Below, piece by piece: positions 7,025 to 15,290 of a stretch of 18,936 bases of DNA. The notes under the pieces are model-generated. The model ran no database searches, was not told the DNA's origin, and saw only the letters and a list, made by a program, of their open reading frames with translations. The first letter of the stretch is position 1. Each line of letters starts with the position of its first letter. Made by a program: the position numbers and the translations under genes. The DNA is from Bacillota bacterium (GTDB lineage: Bacteria > Bacillota > Clostridia > Oscillospirales > Acutalibacteraceae). The stretch spans positions 1-18,936 of the forward strand of contig JAEZRH010000141.1 in the NCBI GenBank assembly GCA_023412845.1, in the 5' to 3' direction.

Positions 7025-8390
7025 AAAACTGAAGCCCCACAAAATTTCGTGGAAGATCACGCTGATCTACGCGGCGGTCTTTTCGACCGTCCTGGTCGCC
7101 CTGAACGCCGGTACGCTTTTCGGCGTGCGCTTTTTTCTGATCGAACAGGTCAAGTCCCAGGTAAGCGGCAGCAGTATCAGGACACTGAACCTGCTGCTCT
7201 CGGGCGGTTCCGTGGATCTTTCCGATCCCCGCGCGCTCGGCGAAGCCGATTCCAATCCCGAAATCGGGATACGTATTGCCGACACGGCCGGGAAAACGGT
7301 CAGTTCCTCCGGCAGATCGATCGCCGGCAGCTTAAGCGCGGCGTCCAATATCGGAAAGACCGCCGTGTTTGAAACAGACGACCGCCATTTCGTTGCGGAA
7401 AACAGCCGGATCGTATCACGGGACGGCAGGCTGTACGGTTACCTGCAGGTCTGCTACGATATGCACTCAGAGTACCGGTTCATCAAGCTTTTGTTTGCCT
7501 TTCTGGCCTTCGCAGACGCTCTGGGAATATTGATCTCCATCTGCGCCGGGCACGTGATCAGCAGACGCATTTTAAGGCCGATCGATTCCATGACCAGGAC
7601 GGCGCGCGAGATCAGCTCCGGGGACCTGAAGAACCGCGTGGAAGTCGGCGGCGCCGACGACGAGTTGACGCGGCTTGCAGTGACCTTTAACCGGATGATC
7701 GAACGGCTGCAGATATCGTTCGAGAAACAGACGCAGTTCGTCTCCGACGCGTCGCACGAGCTGCGGACGCCGATCGCCGTGATCCAGGGATACGCCGATA
7801 TGGTCGACCGCTGGGGAAAAGATGACCCGAAAGTCCTCGGGGAATCCATGACCGCCATCCGCAAGGAAACGAAGAGCATGACAGGTCTGATCGAACAGCT
7901 GCTGTTCCTCGCAAGGGGCGACGGCAACAGGATCCGGCTGCAGAAGACGTCTTTCGAGCTGGGCGGCCTGCTTGACGAAATCGTATCGGAAAGCAGATTC
8001 ATTGCGCCGCGGCATCACTTCATCTGCAAATCGGAAGGAACCACCCTGTTCGCGGATCGAAAGCTGATCAAGCAGGCGCTGCGGGCGCTGGTGGAAAACA
8101 GCGTCAAATATACGCCCGAGGGCGGGGATATTTCCGTTACGGCTTTCAGGGAAAAAGCCAAGGTCGTTATTACAGTGAAGGATACCGGCATCGGAATATC
8201 GGCGGAGGATCTGCCGAAGCTCTTCGACCGGTTCTACAGGGTCGACAAAGGGCGCTCCAAGGAGAAGGGCGGCAGCGGCCTCGGGCTTTCCATCGTCAGA
8301 TGGATCGTCGAGGCGCATGAGGGCACCGTCGGCATCGAAAGCGAGCCCGGCAAAGGCAGCGCCGTGAAAATAGAATTGCCCCTGCCATAA
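6993..8390 (+). CDS. Membrane sensor histidine kinase (HAMP-HisKA-HATPase)
   Basis: A 465-residue class I kinase, partner of the preceding regulator. Transmembrane segments lie at about 22-46 and 160-185 and flank an extracellular sensor region of about 110 residues with no recognisable domain. HAMP follows at about 187-240. The HisKA motif DASHELRTP contains phospho-acceptor His255. The ATPase domain has the N-box ENSVKYTPEG, the G1 box DTGIGIS, an F-box-like LFDRFYR and the G2 box GSGLGLSI. All catalytic boxes are intact. The ATG at 6993 lies inside the regulator gene, overlapping it by 32 bases, after a modest GAGGGGG. Domain layout resembles ArlS or CssS-type kinases, but the signal is unknown. 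Confidence 0.92.
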   Translation: MFWKIRNLIPEKLKPHKISWKITLIYAAVFSTVLVALNAGTLFGVRFFLIEQVKSQVSGSSIRTLNLLLSGGSVDLSDPRALGEADSNPEIGIRIADTAGKTVSSSGRSIAGSLSAASNIGKTAVFETDDRHFVAENSRIVSRDGRLYGYLQVCYDMHSEYRFIKLLFAFLAFADALGILISICAGHVISRRILRPIDSMTRTAREISSGDLKNRVEVGGADDELTRLAVTFNRMIERLQISFEKQTQFVSDASHELRTPIAVIQGYADMVDRWGKDDPKVLGESMTAIRKETKSMTGLIEQLLFLARGDGNRIRLQKTSFELGGLLDEIVSESRFIAPRHHFICKSEGTTLFADRKLIKQALRALVENSVKYTPEGGDISVTAFREKAKVVITVKDTGIGISAEDLPKLFDRFYRVDKGRSKEKGGSGLGLSIVRWIVEAHEGTVGIESEPGKGSAVKIELPLP

Positions 8391-8422
8391 GCCCCCCGTC
8401 GGGCGCAAAGGCAGGAAAACGA

Positions 8423-8466
8423 GGGCCGCACCGTACAGCAAGGAACCGCTGTCCGGTGCGGCCTTT
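8423..8466 (+). terminator. Strong intrinsic terminator after the sensor kinase
   Basis: A GC-rich stem of about 16 bp pairs 8423-8439 with 8448-8464 around loop AAGGAACC with one mismatch, and is followed by TTTCC. It ends the uppP to kinase block. Confidence 0.8.
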
Positions 8467-8485
8467 CCATGTTCAGCGGCTCCTC

Positions 8486-8536
8486 TTTTCCTTCGGGCGT
8501 TTTGCTGTTATGATAGGGATGGAAAATTTTATTTTC
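8486..8536 (+). promoter_or_regulatory. Candidate promoter and operator-like repeat upstream of the sigma factor gene
   Basis: An extended -10 element, TGTTATGAT (8506-8514), has a weak -35 (TTTTCC, 8486-8491) 17 bases upstream. Directly downstream is the inverted repeat GAAAAT-TTT-ATTTTC (8522-8536). No convincing ECF-type promoter was found, so autoregulation by the encoded sigma factor is not evident. Confidence 0.4.
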
Positions 8537-8591
8537 GGAGCCAAAAAAATGCCCTTTTGAATCGTCTTATCTAAAGAGGAGTTGATGGAGT

Positions 8592-9149
8592 GTGAATTTT
8601 GAGATCAACCGGCTGCTCATGAATATCAGCCGGCGCGACACGGCCTCGCTGGAAATATTATATGACAAGCTGAAAAACGGGATTTATCTTTATGCCCTTT
8701 CCCTTCTCGGCAGCAGAACCGCCGCGGAAGACGTGCTGCAGGACACCTTCGTGCGCGTCTTCACGCTTGCACACACTCACGCTCCCGAAAAAGACGGCAG
8801 GGCATGGATTTTCGCGATTGCGCGGAACCTCTGCCTGGACCGGCTGAAATCTTCGGAAGGATCCGTTCAGCCGCTGGAAGATGGAGGAGAAAAACAATCC
8901 GCTTTTACGGAATGTGATTTTGTGAGCGATCTGGAACTGAAAGACGCGCTCCTGCGGCTTGAGAAAAAGTCCAGAGATATCGTCTTGCTGCATCTTGCCG
9001 CGGGCTTCAGGTTCAGGGAGATCGCCGCCTTATTGGGTGAAAAACAGAATTCGGTCCAATGGACGTATTACTCCGCCGTCAGGAAGCTGTCCTCATACTA
9101 TGAAGTAATGCAGGTGAAGGGAGCTGAACCGAATGAAACGAAGCAATGA
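8592..9149 (+). CDS. ECF-type RNA polymerase sigma factor
   Basis: A 185-residue sigma factor with only regions 2 and 4, the size of extracytoplasmic-function sigma factors. Region 2 (about 20-90) contains AAEDVLQDTFVRVF, the core-binding and -10 recognition segment. Region 4 (about 112-168) contains the helix-turn-helix FREIAALLGEKQNSVQWTYYSAVRKL. It starts at GTG, ten bases after AGGAG (8577-8581); a nearby ATG at 8585 is out of frame and soon stops. Its last 17 bases overlap the next gene, which encodes a membrane protein with an anti-sigma-like N-terminus and an external serpin domain. That arrangement is typical of sigma/anti-sigma pairs. Target promoters are unknown. Confidence 0.92.
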   Translation: MNFEINRLLMNISRRDTASLEILYDKLKNGIYLYALSLLGSRTAAEDVLQDTFVRVFTLAHTHAPEKDGRAWIFAIARNLCLDRLKSSEGSVQPLEDGGEKQSAFTECDFVSDLELKDALLRLEKKSRDIVLLHLAAGFRFREIAALLGEKQNSVQWTYYSAVRKLSSYYEVMQVKGAEPNETKQ

Positions 9150-10557
9150 TTTTGAAAGCAAACTTAAGAATAAACTTCGGAACGATCTCTCGGCGGGAAC
9201 GCCGGACGTATGGGTGAATATTGAGGAAAGGACGCGTGAGTCCATGCGGCAGACAGAAGGCGGACCCGAATCACGGAGCGGAAAAGGCAGACGGTGGCTG
9301 TTCAGAGGCGCAGCCTCTTTGGCCGCGGTCGTGATTCTGGCAGCCGGATTTTCCTTCCTGGCATATAAGCTGCCTCCCTTACAGGCGCATGCCGAAACGA
9401 TTTACGACAACGGAGGGCACCTGAATCATATCAGCTCCCCTGCGCCGTCCGAAGACTTCATCAGTTCCTATAACGGTTTCAGCCTGAATCTTCTGAATCA
9501 GCTCGACAAAGGCGGCGGGAACGTCTTTCTTTCCCCCGCCGGCATTTATCTCGCGCTCGGCATGACCTATAACGGGGCGCAGGGGCAGACGGCCGCGGAA
9601 TTCGGGAAAACGCTCAACAGCAGCAAAAACCTCGAAGGCTTTGATCAAGAGTGTGCCGGTCTCCAAAATCTGATAACGGGCAGCAGCAGATTCACGCTTG
9701 CCAATTCGATCTGGCTGAACAGTTCCTACAGCAGGAACATCAGCGAAGGTTTTCTGGACCGGAATAAGAATTTTTTCGGCAGCACCGTCTGTACGCTCGA
9801 TTTCTCCTCCTCCGGCACGCCAGGGGTGATCAACAGTTGGGTGAAAAAAAACACCGGAGGCCGCATTGATCCCAGTTTCAAAAGGTTTGACCCCGAGACG
9901 GTCATGACCCTTATCAACACGGTCTATTTCAAATCGGACTGGAAACAGCAATTCGAAGGCCAGAACACGAGAGACGGAGAGTTTGAAACGCCGAAGGGAA
10001 CCAAAACCGTCAAGTTTATGCATGGGGAATATACGCGCTACTTTGAAAACCAGAATCTGCAGGGGATCATTCTGCCCTACGACGACGAAAAATCATCCAT
10101 GTTGATTCTGCTCCCCAGAACGGATCTGACCGACATGCTCGGCAAGCTGACGGCATCGGATATCTCCGCTTATGTAAAAGGTAATATAAACGGCGAAACG
10201 CAGGCCAAACTCTCTCTTCCACGCGTGAATCTTCGCTATCAAGCCTCTCTCAACGACCCGCTGAAAGCATTGGGACTCAAATCGGCGTTTGATCCCGATC
10301 AAGCCGATTTCAGCGGAATGTTAAAGAAGAACACCGGTCTTTACATTTCGGCGGTAACGCACATGACTTACCTTGCCATTGATGAAAAAGGGACGGAAGC
10401 CGCAGCCGCTACGACCGTGATGATGGCCGGCAGCGCCGCCCCGATGAAAACGAATATTATGAACGTCGACCATCCGTTTTTGACGGCGATCGTAAACAAT
10501 GAAACCGGCGCGATCCTGTTTCTCGGAACAGTATCCGACCCCTCGGTTTCACAGTAA
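9133..10557 (+). CDS. Membrane-anchored serpin with anti-sigma-like N-terminus (candidate anti-sigma factor)
   Basis: A 474-residue protein in three parts. Residues 1-57 are charged and cytoplasmic. They include FESKLKNKLRNDLSAG and PDVWVNIEER, reminiscent of the short helical domain of zinc-free anti-sigma factors, and contain no Cys or His zinc motif. Residues 58-80 form a transmembrane helix after KGRRWLFR, predicting N-in, C-out orientation. Residues 108-471 are a full serpin domain, with FLSPAGIYLALGMTYNGA near its start and HPFLTAIVNNETGAILFLG near its end. The hinge DEKGTEAAAATT (417-428) has the small residues needed for loop insertion, so protease inhibition is plausible. The start has AAGGGAG (9117-9123), nine bases before ATG, within the sigma gene. 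I infer an anti-sigma factor whose external sensor is a serpin. The serpin call is firm and the anti-sigma role is an inference. Confidence 0.88.
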   Translation: MKRSNDFESKLKNKLRNDLSAGTPDVWVNIEERTRESMRQTEGGPESRSGKGRRWLFRGAASLAAVVILAAGFSFLAYKLPPLQAHAETIYDNGGHLNHISSPAPSEDFISSYNGFSLNLLNQLDKGGGNVFLSPAGIYLALGMTYNGAQGQTAAEFGKTLNSSKNLEGFDQECAGLQNLITGSSRFTLANSIWLNSSYSRNISEGFLDRNKNFFGSTVCTLDFSSSGTPGVINSWVKKNTGGRIDPSFKRFDPETVMTLINTVYFKSDWKQQFEGQNTRDGEFETPKGTKTVKFMHGEYTRYFENQNLQGIILPYDDEKSSMLILLPRTDLTDMLGKLTASDISAYVKGNINGETQAKLSLPRVNLRYQASLNDPLKALGLKSAFDPDQADFSGMLKKNTGLYISAVTHMTYLAIDEKGTEAAAATTVMMAGSAAPMKTNIMNVDHPFLTAIVNNETGAILFLGTVSDPSVSQ

Positions 10558-10578
10558 CGCACAGGGGCGCTATTTGCC

Positions 10579-11808
10579 TCAGGCATATTCAACGGGTCTC
10601 GTCTTCCCGACGGCCAAAATTCCTATTGCAAATCCAAGTACCGCGCAGATCAACCCAAAAACGAGCATCCCGCGTGCGCCGGAATAGTCTAAAAGCCGCC
10701 CGCCGAGAAAGCTCGCCGCCACCCCGCCAAGCGTGATCGCGCTTGTCATGAAAGCCTGTCCCTTCGCCAAGTCATTTTTCTCAATGATCTCATTCACATA
10801 AAATATCGAAGCGGGTGTGAACATCGCAAAGGAACAGAATTGCAATGTCTGCGCAGCATACAGCATCCATAAATTAGCCGCCCACAGCGTGGCCGCCGCT
10901 TTCAACGCAAAGAAAAACAGAGAAAATTTCAGGATGGAACTGCAGCGGATCTTCGTGACCAGAAAGCCGAATGCGATCATTGCCGGCAATTCCAATGCCG
11001 CCGAGATCGCATTGGCGATCCCCATGTCCTTTGCGGTACCTCCCACATTCTCCGCGATCTGGATCAGATAGTTGTTGATCATGGAGTGCGAGCAGAATGT
11101 TAAGGCTATCGCCGCAAGAAACGCGATGAATCTTTTGTAATGCATGAGGAATGTCAGCAAACTGTAAGCAGGAACATGATCCGTACTTTCAACATTCTCT
11201 GCACTGTCTGAACAAGGCCTATCTTTATCGGCAGCAGCGTTTTGCCGCTTCAGAAACGCATAAGATGCGGCTCCGAGCGCCAGGTATAGCCCAACGGAAA
11301 CCGCTGTAAGAGATCCCGCCCCCAGGTTTTCAACAAGGACGCCGAGAATAATGGAGGTGATCGCATATGACATGGAGCCTACGCCGCGGGCGAGACCAAA
11401 GTTGATTTCAATTCCCCGATTGATCAATTGCATCCCCAAGGCGTTCACCAAAGGCTGCAGGGTACAAAGGATGGAAAGCTCCAGGATGCAAAGCACCGCA
11501 AGCATCATAAAGCCATCCGACAGAAAAAACCGGGTCAGCGCGAATACTCCGGCCGTTCCGGTCAGGATCGCAATCATATGTTCTATTGAAATCCTTTTGG
11601 CCGTATCGGTGAACGCCGCCACAGACGGCTGCAGCAATGCAGCCGAAATGCCGGCTATCGCAAACACGATGCCGATCTGACTGTTGCTGAAATGCTTGGA
11701 TAATAAAAACACTGTCGCAAAACTGTAGCTGCTGCAAAAGACCGACCAATAGAAGCTATGGATCAGCGCATACTTGAATGTATATTTCGAATTGATAGTG
11801 TCAGCCAC
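10579..11808 (-). CDS. MFS transporter, LacY/nucleoside-symporter-like
   Basis: A 409-residue protein with about twelve hydrophobic segments and a charged central loop near residues 190-215, as in major facilitator permeases. The segment GLARGVGSMSYAITSIILG resembles the conserved region of LacY, HcaT and NupG-type proton symporters, suggesting sugar or other small-metabolite uptake. It starts at GTG (11806-11808) with only a weak ribosome-binding site; an in-frame TAA upstream rules out a longer form. It lies in the same direction as the glycyl-radical operon but 316 bases beyond it, after a terminator and with its own candidate promoters. It may supply that pathway, but this is unproved. 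It converges on the serpin gene, leaving only 21 bases between them. Confidence 0.85.
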   Translation of the reverse strand: MADTINSKYTFKYALIHSFYWSVFCSSYSFATVFLLSKHFSNSQIGIVFAIAGISAALLQPSVAAFTDTAKRISIEHMIAILTGTAGVFALTRFFLSDGFMMLAVLCILELSILCTLQPLVNALGMQLINRGIEINFGLARGVGSMSYAITSIILGVLVENLGAGSLTAVSVGLYLALGAASYAFLKRQNAAADKDRPCSDSAENVESTDHVPAYSLLTFLMHYKRFIAFLAAIALTFCSHSMINNYLIQIAENVGGTAKDMGIANAISAALELPAMIAFGFLVTKIRCSSILKFSLFFFALKAAATLWAANLWMLYAAQTLQFCSFAMFTPASIFYVNEIIEKNDLAKGQAFMTSAITLGGVAASFLGGRLLDYSGARGMLVFGLICAVLGFAIGILAVGKTRPVEYA

Positions 11809-11872
11809 CTTATCCCGAGAGCCATATGTCTTTTACGGCAGACGCACAAATTTTATCTGATTTTAACCGTCC

Positions 11873-11902
11873 GTTATACTCAGGTAAATCAAAAGAATTC
11901 AA
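11873..11902 (-). promoter_or_regulatory. Candidate proximal promoter of the MFS gene
   Basis: The minus strand has TTGAAT (plus-strand 11897-11902) and TATAAC (11873-11878) separated by 18 bases, about 65 bases before the GTG start. Confidence 0.45.
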
Positions 11903-11958
11903 GATGATCCGGCCGGATGAGGATACGGATCGGGAACCCGTTTCGTTCTATTTTTATC

Positions 11959-11987
11959 AGTATATCATCGCTTCCCCATCATTTAAA
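11959..11987 (-). promoter_or_regulatory. Candidate distal promoter of the MFS gene
   Basis: The minus strand has TTTAAA (plus-strand 11982-11987) and TATACT (11959-11964) separated by 17 bases. It would give a leader of about 145 bases. The rest of the gap at 11903-12056 shows no gene or clear structured RNA. Confidence 0.4.
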
Positions 11988-12056
11988 GTCCGGAATTGAA
12001 AAATAGCAGAGGATAAACGTGTAATCCTGGCAACGAAGCCAATAAGGCTCCAATAA

Positions 12057-12097
12057 ATTCAGTGCTTAGCAGGAATATCACCTGCTAAGCACTGAAT
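12057..12097 (-). terminator. 17-bp perfect inverted repeat, probable terminator of the glycyl-radical operon
   Basis: Arms 12057-12073 and 12081-12097 are perfect complements around a seven-base loop. On the minus strand it lies 27 bases after the aldolase stop and is followed by a modest TTTATT run. The U-run is short, so stopping could be partial, but the stem is very stable. Confidence 0.7.
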
Positions 12098-12124
12098 CTG
12101 ACTGTTTATGTGATGAATGACCCC

Positions 12125-12814
12125 TTATTTTTCGATGGTCTGCATCGTTTGCCCCTTGCCGTGGATGTCTTCAAAATCCTTTGCAAAAGCGTCGACGGCG
12201 TCGCGGATGCTGGCCATGCCGAGCCCGGCTCTAATAATATCCGCACCCACTGTAACACTTTGAGCGCCGTTGGCATAAGCCGCGGTCACCTGGCCCACAT
12301 TCTTGAAGCTGGCCGCCAGAATCTTGGCCGTACTGCCGCTGCCGTCGATAAAACCGCGGATTTCCCGGATGACGGCATTGGGATCGGTGCAGTTGTTCTC
12401 CATTCGGTTGCAGTAGACGGCGATGTACTTCGCGCCGGCCAGCACGGCTAAAATACCCTGGATGGTGGAATAGATGGCCGTAGCAGTAATGCTGACCCCC
12501 TCGGCGGTCAGCCGTTTGATTGCCGGCAGGCCGGCGGCACTGACCGGAATCTTGATGAACACGTCGCGGCCCAGTCTGTCGAGGATACAGTGTGCCTCCT
12601 CCACAATAGCCTCCGTCGTGTTCGACACGACCTGCACATGCAGGCTGCGTCCGGCACCGCACAGTTCCTTGATTTTGGCAAGACGCGAATAGACGTCGAT
12701 ATCTCCCTCTTTTTTCAGGATGCTGGGATTTGAGGTCACTCCCGCCACAGGCCATGCGGTAAGGCATTCGGTAATTTCATCAAGGTTTGCGGTATCCAAC
12801 AGCAGTTCGTACAT
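12125..12814 (-). CDS. Fructose-6-phosphate aldolase / TalC-type transaldolase
   Basis: A 229-residue TIM-barrel aldolase of the short transaldolase subfamily. The N-terminus LLDTANLDEI, the motif GVTSNPSIL, and the Schiff-base lysine in VFIKIPVSAAG (about residue 88) are all present, as are YCNRMEN and the phosphate-site region ILAASFKN. FSA-type enzymes reversibly cleave fructose 6-phosphate, and some cleave 1-deoxy-fructose 6-phosphate to glyceraldehyde 3-phosphate and hydroxyacetone. The gene follows the glycyl radical enzyme by 41 bases in one operon, an association also found in E. coli (ybiW with fsaA, pflD with fsaB). The operon context favours a role in cleaving the product of the radical enzyme rather than the pentose phosphate pathway. 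Its ribosome-binding site (AGGGG) is only moderate. Confidence 0.9.
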   Translation of the reverse strand: MYELLLDTANLDEITECLTAWPVAGVTSNPSILKKEGDIDVYSRLAKIKELCGAGRSLHVQVVSNTTEAIVEEAHCILDRLGRDVFIKIPVSAAGLPAIKRLTAEGVSITATAIYSTIQGILAVLAGAKYIAVYCNRMENNCTDPNAVIREIRGFIDGSGSTAKILAASFKNVGQVTAAYANGAQSVTVGADIIRAGLGMASIRDAVDAFAKDFEDIHGKGQTMQTIEK

Positions 12815-12855
12815 AATCCATACCCCTATCTGTTTTTATATTCAAAGATCTCTTC

Positions 12856-15258
12856 TTACAGAATCTGCTCCGTCCGTTCAATGATATCGTCCTGCGTCCT
12901 GCGGGATAGAACATTGAAGAAGGCACTGTAGCCCGCCACGCGCACGATAAGGTCGCGGTGCTTTTCCGGGTGGGCCTGCGCGTCCAGCAGCGTCTCCCGG
13001 CTGACTACATTGAATTGGACGTGGTACCCGTGCAGGCGGTTGAAAAAAGTGCGAAGCAGCAGCACCAGCTTGCCGCGGTTTTCCTCTTTTGCCAGCATCT
13101 GCGGCGTCACCTTCTGGTTCAGCAGCACCCCGCCGGTGATCTCTTCGGTAGGAAGCTTTGCCACGCTCTTGAATACTGCCGTAGGGCCGTTTTTATCCGC
13201 CGCGTGGCTGGGGCTGCAGCCCTCCGCCAGAGGTTCGCCGGCCTTACGGCCGTCGGGCGTTGCAAGGGTGCCCGCGCCCTGCGGTACATTAGCCGAAATA
13301 GAGCTTGTGCCGGCATAATAGACGCCGCCGATGGGACCGCGCCCATAGCGGGTGTTGTGGTATTTTTTCATCTCGTCAATATAGGCGTCGTAGGCGGTCA
13401 CCACCAATTGATCGACATAGTTGTCGTCATTGCCGTACTTGGGCGCGTCCTGCAGAAGAGCCCGGATGCGCTCGTTCTCCGGTCCCTCGAAATTTTTTTG
13501 CAAGGCTTCCCACAGCTGGGCGGGAGTGACTGCCTTATCCTCGAACACAACCTTTTTAATCGCCGCCAGACTGTCGGCCAGATTGGCGATACCCACCTGC
13601 AGATCGCTGATGAAGTCGTACACCGCGCCGCCCTCCTTCATGTTGAGACCACGCTCGATGCAGTCGTCGGTGAGGGCGCTGCACAGGATGTCGGCGGTGT
13701 CCTGCTCCAGGACCATGTCGCAGGTTGCGTCGATGATCGTGCATTCCCGGCACATCCGGCGTATCACCTTATTCCAGCAGGCCATGACCTCATCGAAAGA
13801 CGTCATGTCGCGGAAGTGGCCGGTCCCCTCGCACAGCTTTATGCCGGAGGCGGGGTCGACGCCGTCGTTCATGGCGATAAGCAGCGCTTTCGGGAAGTTG
13901 AGAAAGCTCATGCCGGTGCAACGGTAGCCCCATTTGCCGGGAACGGCCGTTTCCACGCACCCGATGGCGCTGTAATTGTACGCGTCCTCCGGCTTCACGC
14001 CTTTGGAGATAAAGCTGGGGATAATGACCTCGTCGTCGTTGAATGCCGGCATGCCGAACCCGCAGCGGACAACTTCCACACATTCGCGCAGAAACGCGTC
14101 GGACAGGCCGCGGTGGTAGCGCACCGTCAGGTTCGGCTGCGTCAGGTGACACTGCGCGACGCTTTTGAGGATCAGCCAGGACATGGCGTTGACGGCATCC
14201 TTCCCGTCGGCCGTCTGGCCGGCGATAGTGACATTCTGGTAGAGCGGGGAACCCGCGCTGAACTGGGTATGGCTCCAGGAGCGGATTTTGTTGATGGTGT
14301 AAGTTTTAAGCCACAGATTGCACAACAGTTCATCGGCATCCGCTTCGGAGATCCTTCCCGCTTGGAGGTCGGCCTCGTAGTAGGGATTCAGGTACTGGTC
14401 CATACGCCCGTACGAGAGGCTGTGCCCGTTGGATTCAATCTGCAGTACGAGATGCACCAGCCAAAGGCCCTGCACCGCTTCGCGGAAACTGCCGGCCGGC
14501 TCATAGGGTACCCGGCGCAGGCTGCGGCTCATAGCCAGCAACTCCGCCCGGCGTGCGGCAGCCGGCTCCTTTGAGGCAAGGTCCTCCGCAAGGTCGGCAT
14601 AGCGCTTGGCAAAATCGCGGACTGCGTCCACCACGATGAGAATCGCGCGGTAAAAATAGCTTTTACGGATGTTCCGGTAGTCCGTCAGATCCAGCTCATC
14701 CAGCTTTTCTTTCGCGCGGCGGGCGTAATCCTTCAAGCCGACCTGCAGCATCCTGCCGTAATTCACCGCGCAGTGGGCGTCGCCGGAAGTAATGTTGCCT
14801 TCGGATTTGATGATGCCGAGATCATAGTAGAGCTTGCTGTGGGGCGGGAACGCGGCGAGTCCGCGGTCCAGAAGGGTGTTATGTTCCCAGAACGGCGCAA
14901 TGGCGCGCAGCTTCCGTTTGTTCTCCTCCGTGATGTAAAACACGTCGCCGTCTCGATGTTCGAACTGATCCAGTTCGTCAATGACCCATTTCATCGCGTA
15001 TTCGGGGAAAATCGGCGCGCTGCGGTTCGAAGAAGCCTGATTCCCGGCGATCAGGGTCTGCGGCTCGATAAAAACGGTCATCCCCGCAAGCACGTTTTTC
15101 AGCATCAGGGCGCGTTTGACAGCCAGCGGCTGATCCTGATTTTCCCGGTAGGTCTTTGTAGTAATCAGCGCGCGCTCCACACAGACCCGGGGCTCCGCAT
15201 TGAGCAGTTCCTCGCGGAAGCTGTTCATGCGGGGCGTCAGCTCTCCAAAGTAACCCAT
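12856..15258 (-). CDS. Glycyl radical enzyme, PflD/YbiW-like (not classic pyruvate formate-lyase)
   Basis: An 800-residue glycyl radical enzyme. The radical-bearing glycine is Gly776 in RVAGYSAFF near the C-terminus. The active-site cysteine is Cys434 in YSAIGCVET. The N-terminus has the family segment CVERALITTKTYREN. A single CVE cysteine rather than the Cys-Cys pair of pyruvate formate-lyase places it among the dehydratase/lyase-type enzymes. The start has AAAGGAG (plus-strand 15265-15271), six bases before ATG, and the gene lies 32 bases after the ROK kinase. With the FSA-type aldolase downstream and the activating enzyme divergent, it resembles the YbiW/PflD group. That group was recently linked, as I recall, to ring opening of 1,5-anhydroglucitol 6-phosphate. 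The enzyme family is certain and the substrate is a hypothesis. Confidence 0.93.
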   Translation of the reverse strand: MGYFGELTPRMNSFREELLNAEPRVCVERALITTKTYRENQDQPLAVKRALMLKNVLAGMTVFIEPQTLIAGNQASSNRSAPIFPEYAMKWVIDELDQFEHRDGDVFYITEENKRKLRAIAPFWEHNTLLDRGLAAFPPHSKLYYDLGIIKSEGNITSGDAHCAVNYGRMLQVGLKDYARRAKEKLDELDLTDYRNIRKSYFYRAILIVVDAVRDFAKRYADLAEDLASKEPAAARRAELLAMSRSLRRVPYEPAGSFREAVQGLWLVHLVLQIESNGHSLSYGRMDQYLNPYYEADLQAGRISEADADELLCNLWLKTYTINKIRSWSHTQFSAGSPLYQNVTIAGQTADGKDAVNAMSWLILKSVAQCHLTQPNLTVRYHRGLSDAFLRECVEVVRCGFGMPAFNDDEVIIPSFISKGVKPEDAYNYSAIGCVETAVPGKWGYRCTGMSFLNFPKALLIAMNDGVDPASGIKLCEGTGHFRDMTSFDEVMACWNKVIRRMCRECTIIDATCDMVLEQDTADILCSALTDDCIERGLNMKEGGAVYDFISDLQVGIANLADSLAAIKKVVFEDKAVTPAQLWEALQKNFEGPENERIRALLQDAPKYGNDDNYVDQLVVTAYDAYIDEMKKYHNTRYGRGPIGGVYYAGTSSISANVPQGAGTLATPDGRKAGEPLAEGCSPSHAADKNGPTAVFKSVAKLPTEEITGGVLLNQKVTPQMLAKEENRGKLVLLLRTFFNRLHGYHVQFNVVSRETLLDAQAHPEKHRDLIVRVAGYSAFFNVLSRRTQDDIIERTEQIL

Positions 15259-15290
15259 AAAGTTCTCCTTTCACGGTATATGTAAAATCT

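Noticed and set aside
8538..8570. Possible ECF-type autoregulatory promoter (CGTC at 8563-8566)
   Set aside because: No matching GGAAC or TGAAAC -35 element lies at the right distance, so the tetranucleotide is probably chance.
12958..14574. A 538-codon plus-strand open frame opposite the glycyl radical enzyme gene
   Set aside because: It is a shadow of the GC-rich antisense strand; the minus-strand frame has the active-site cysteine and glycyl radical motif.
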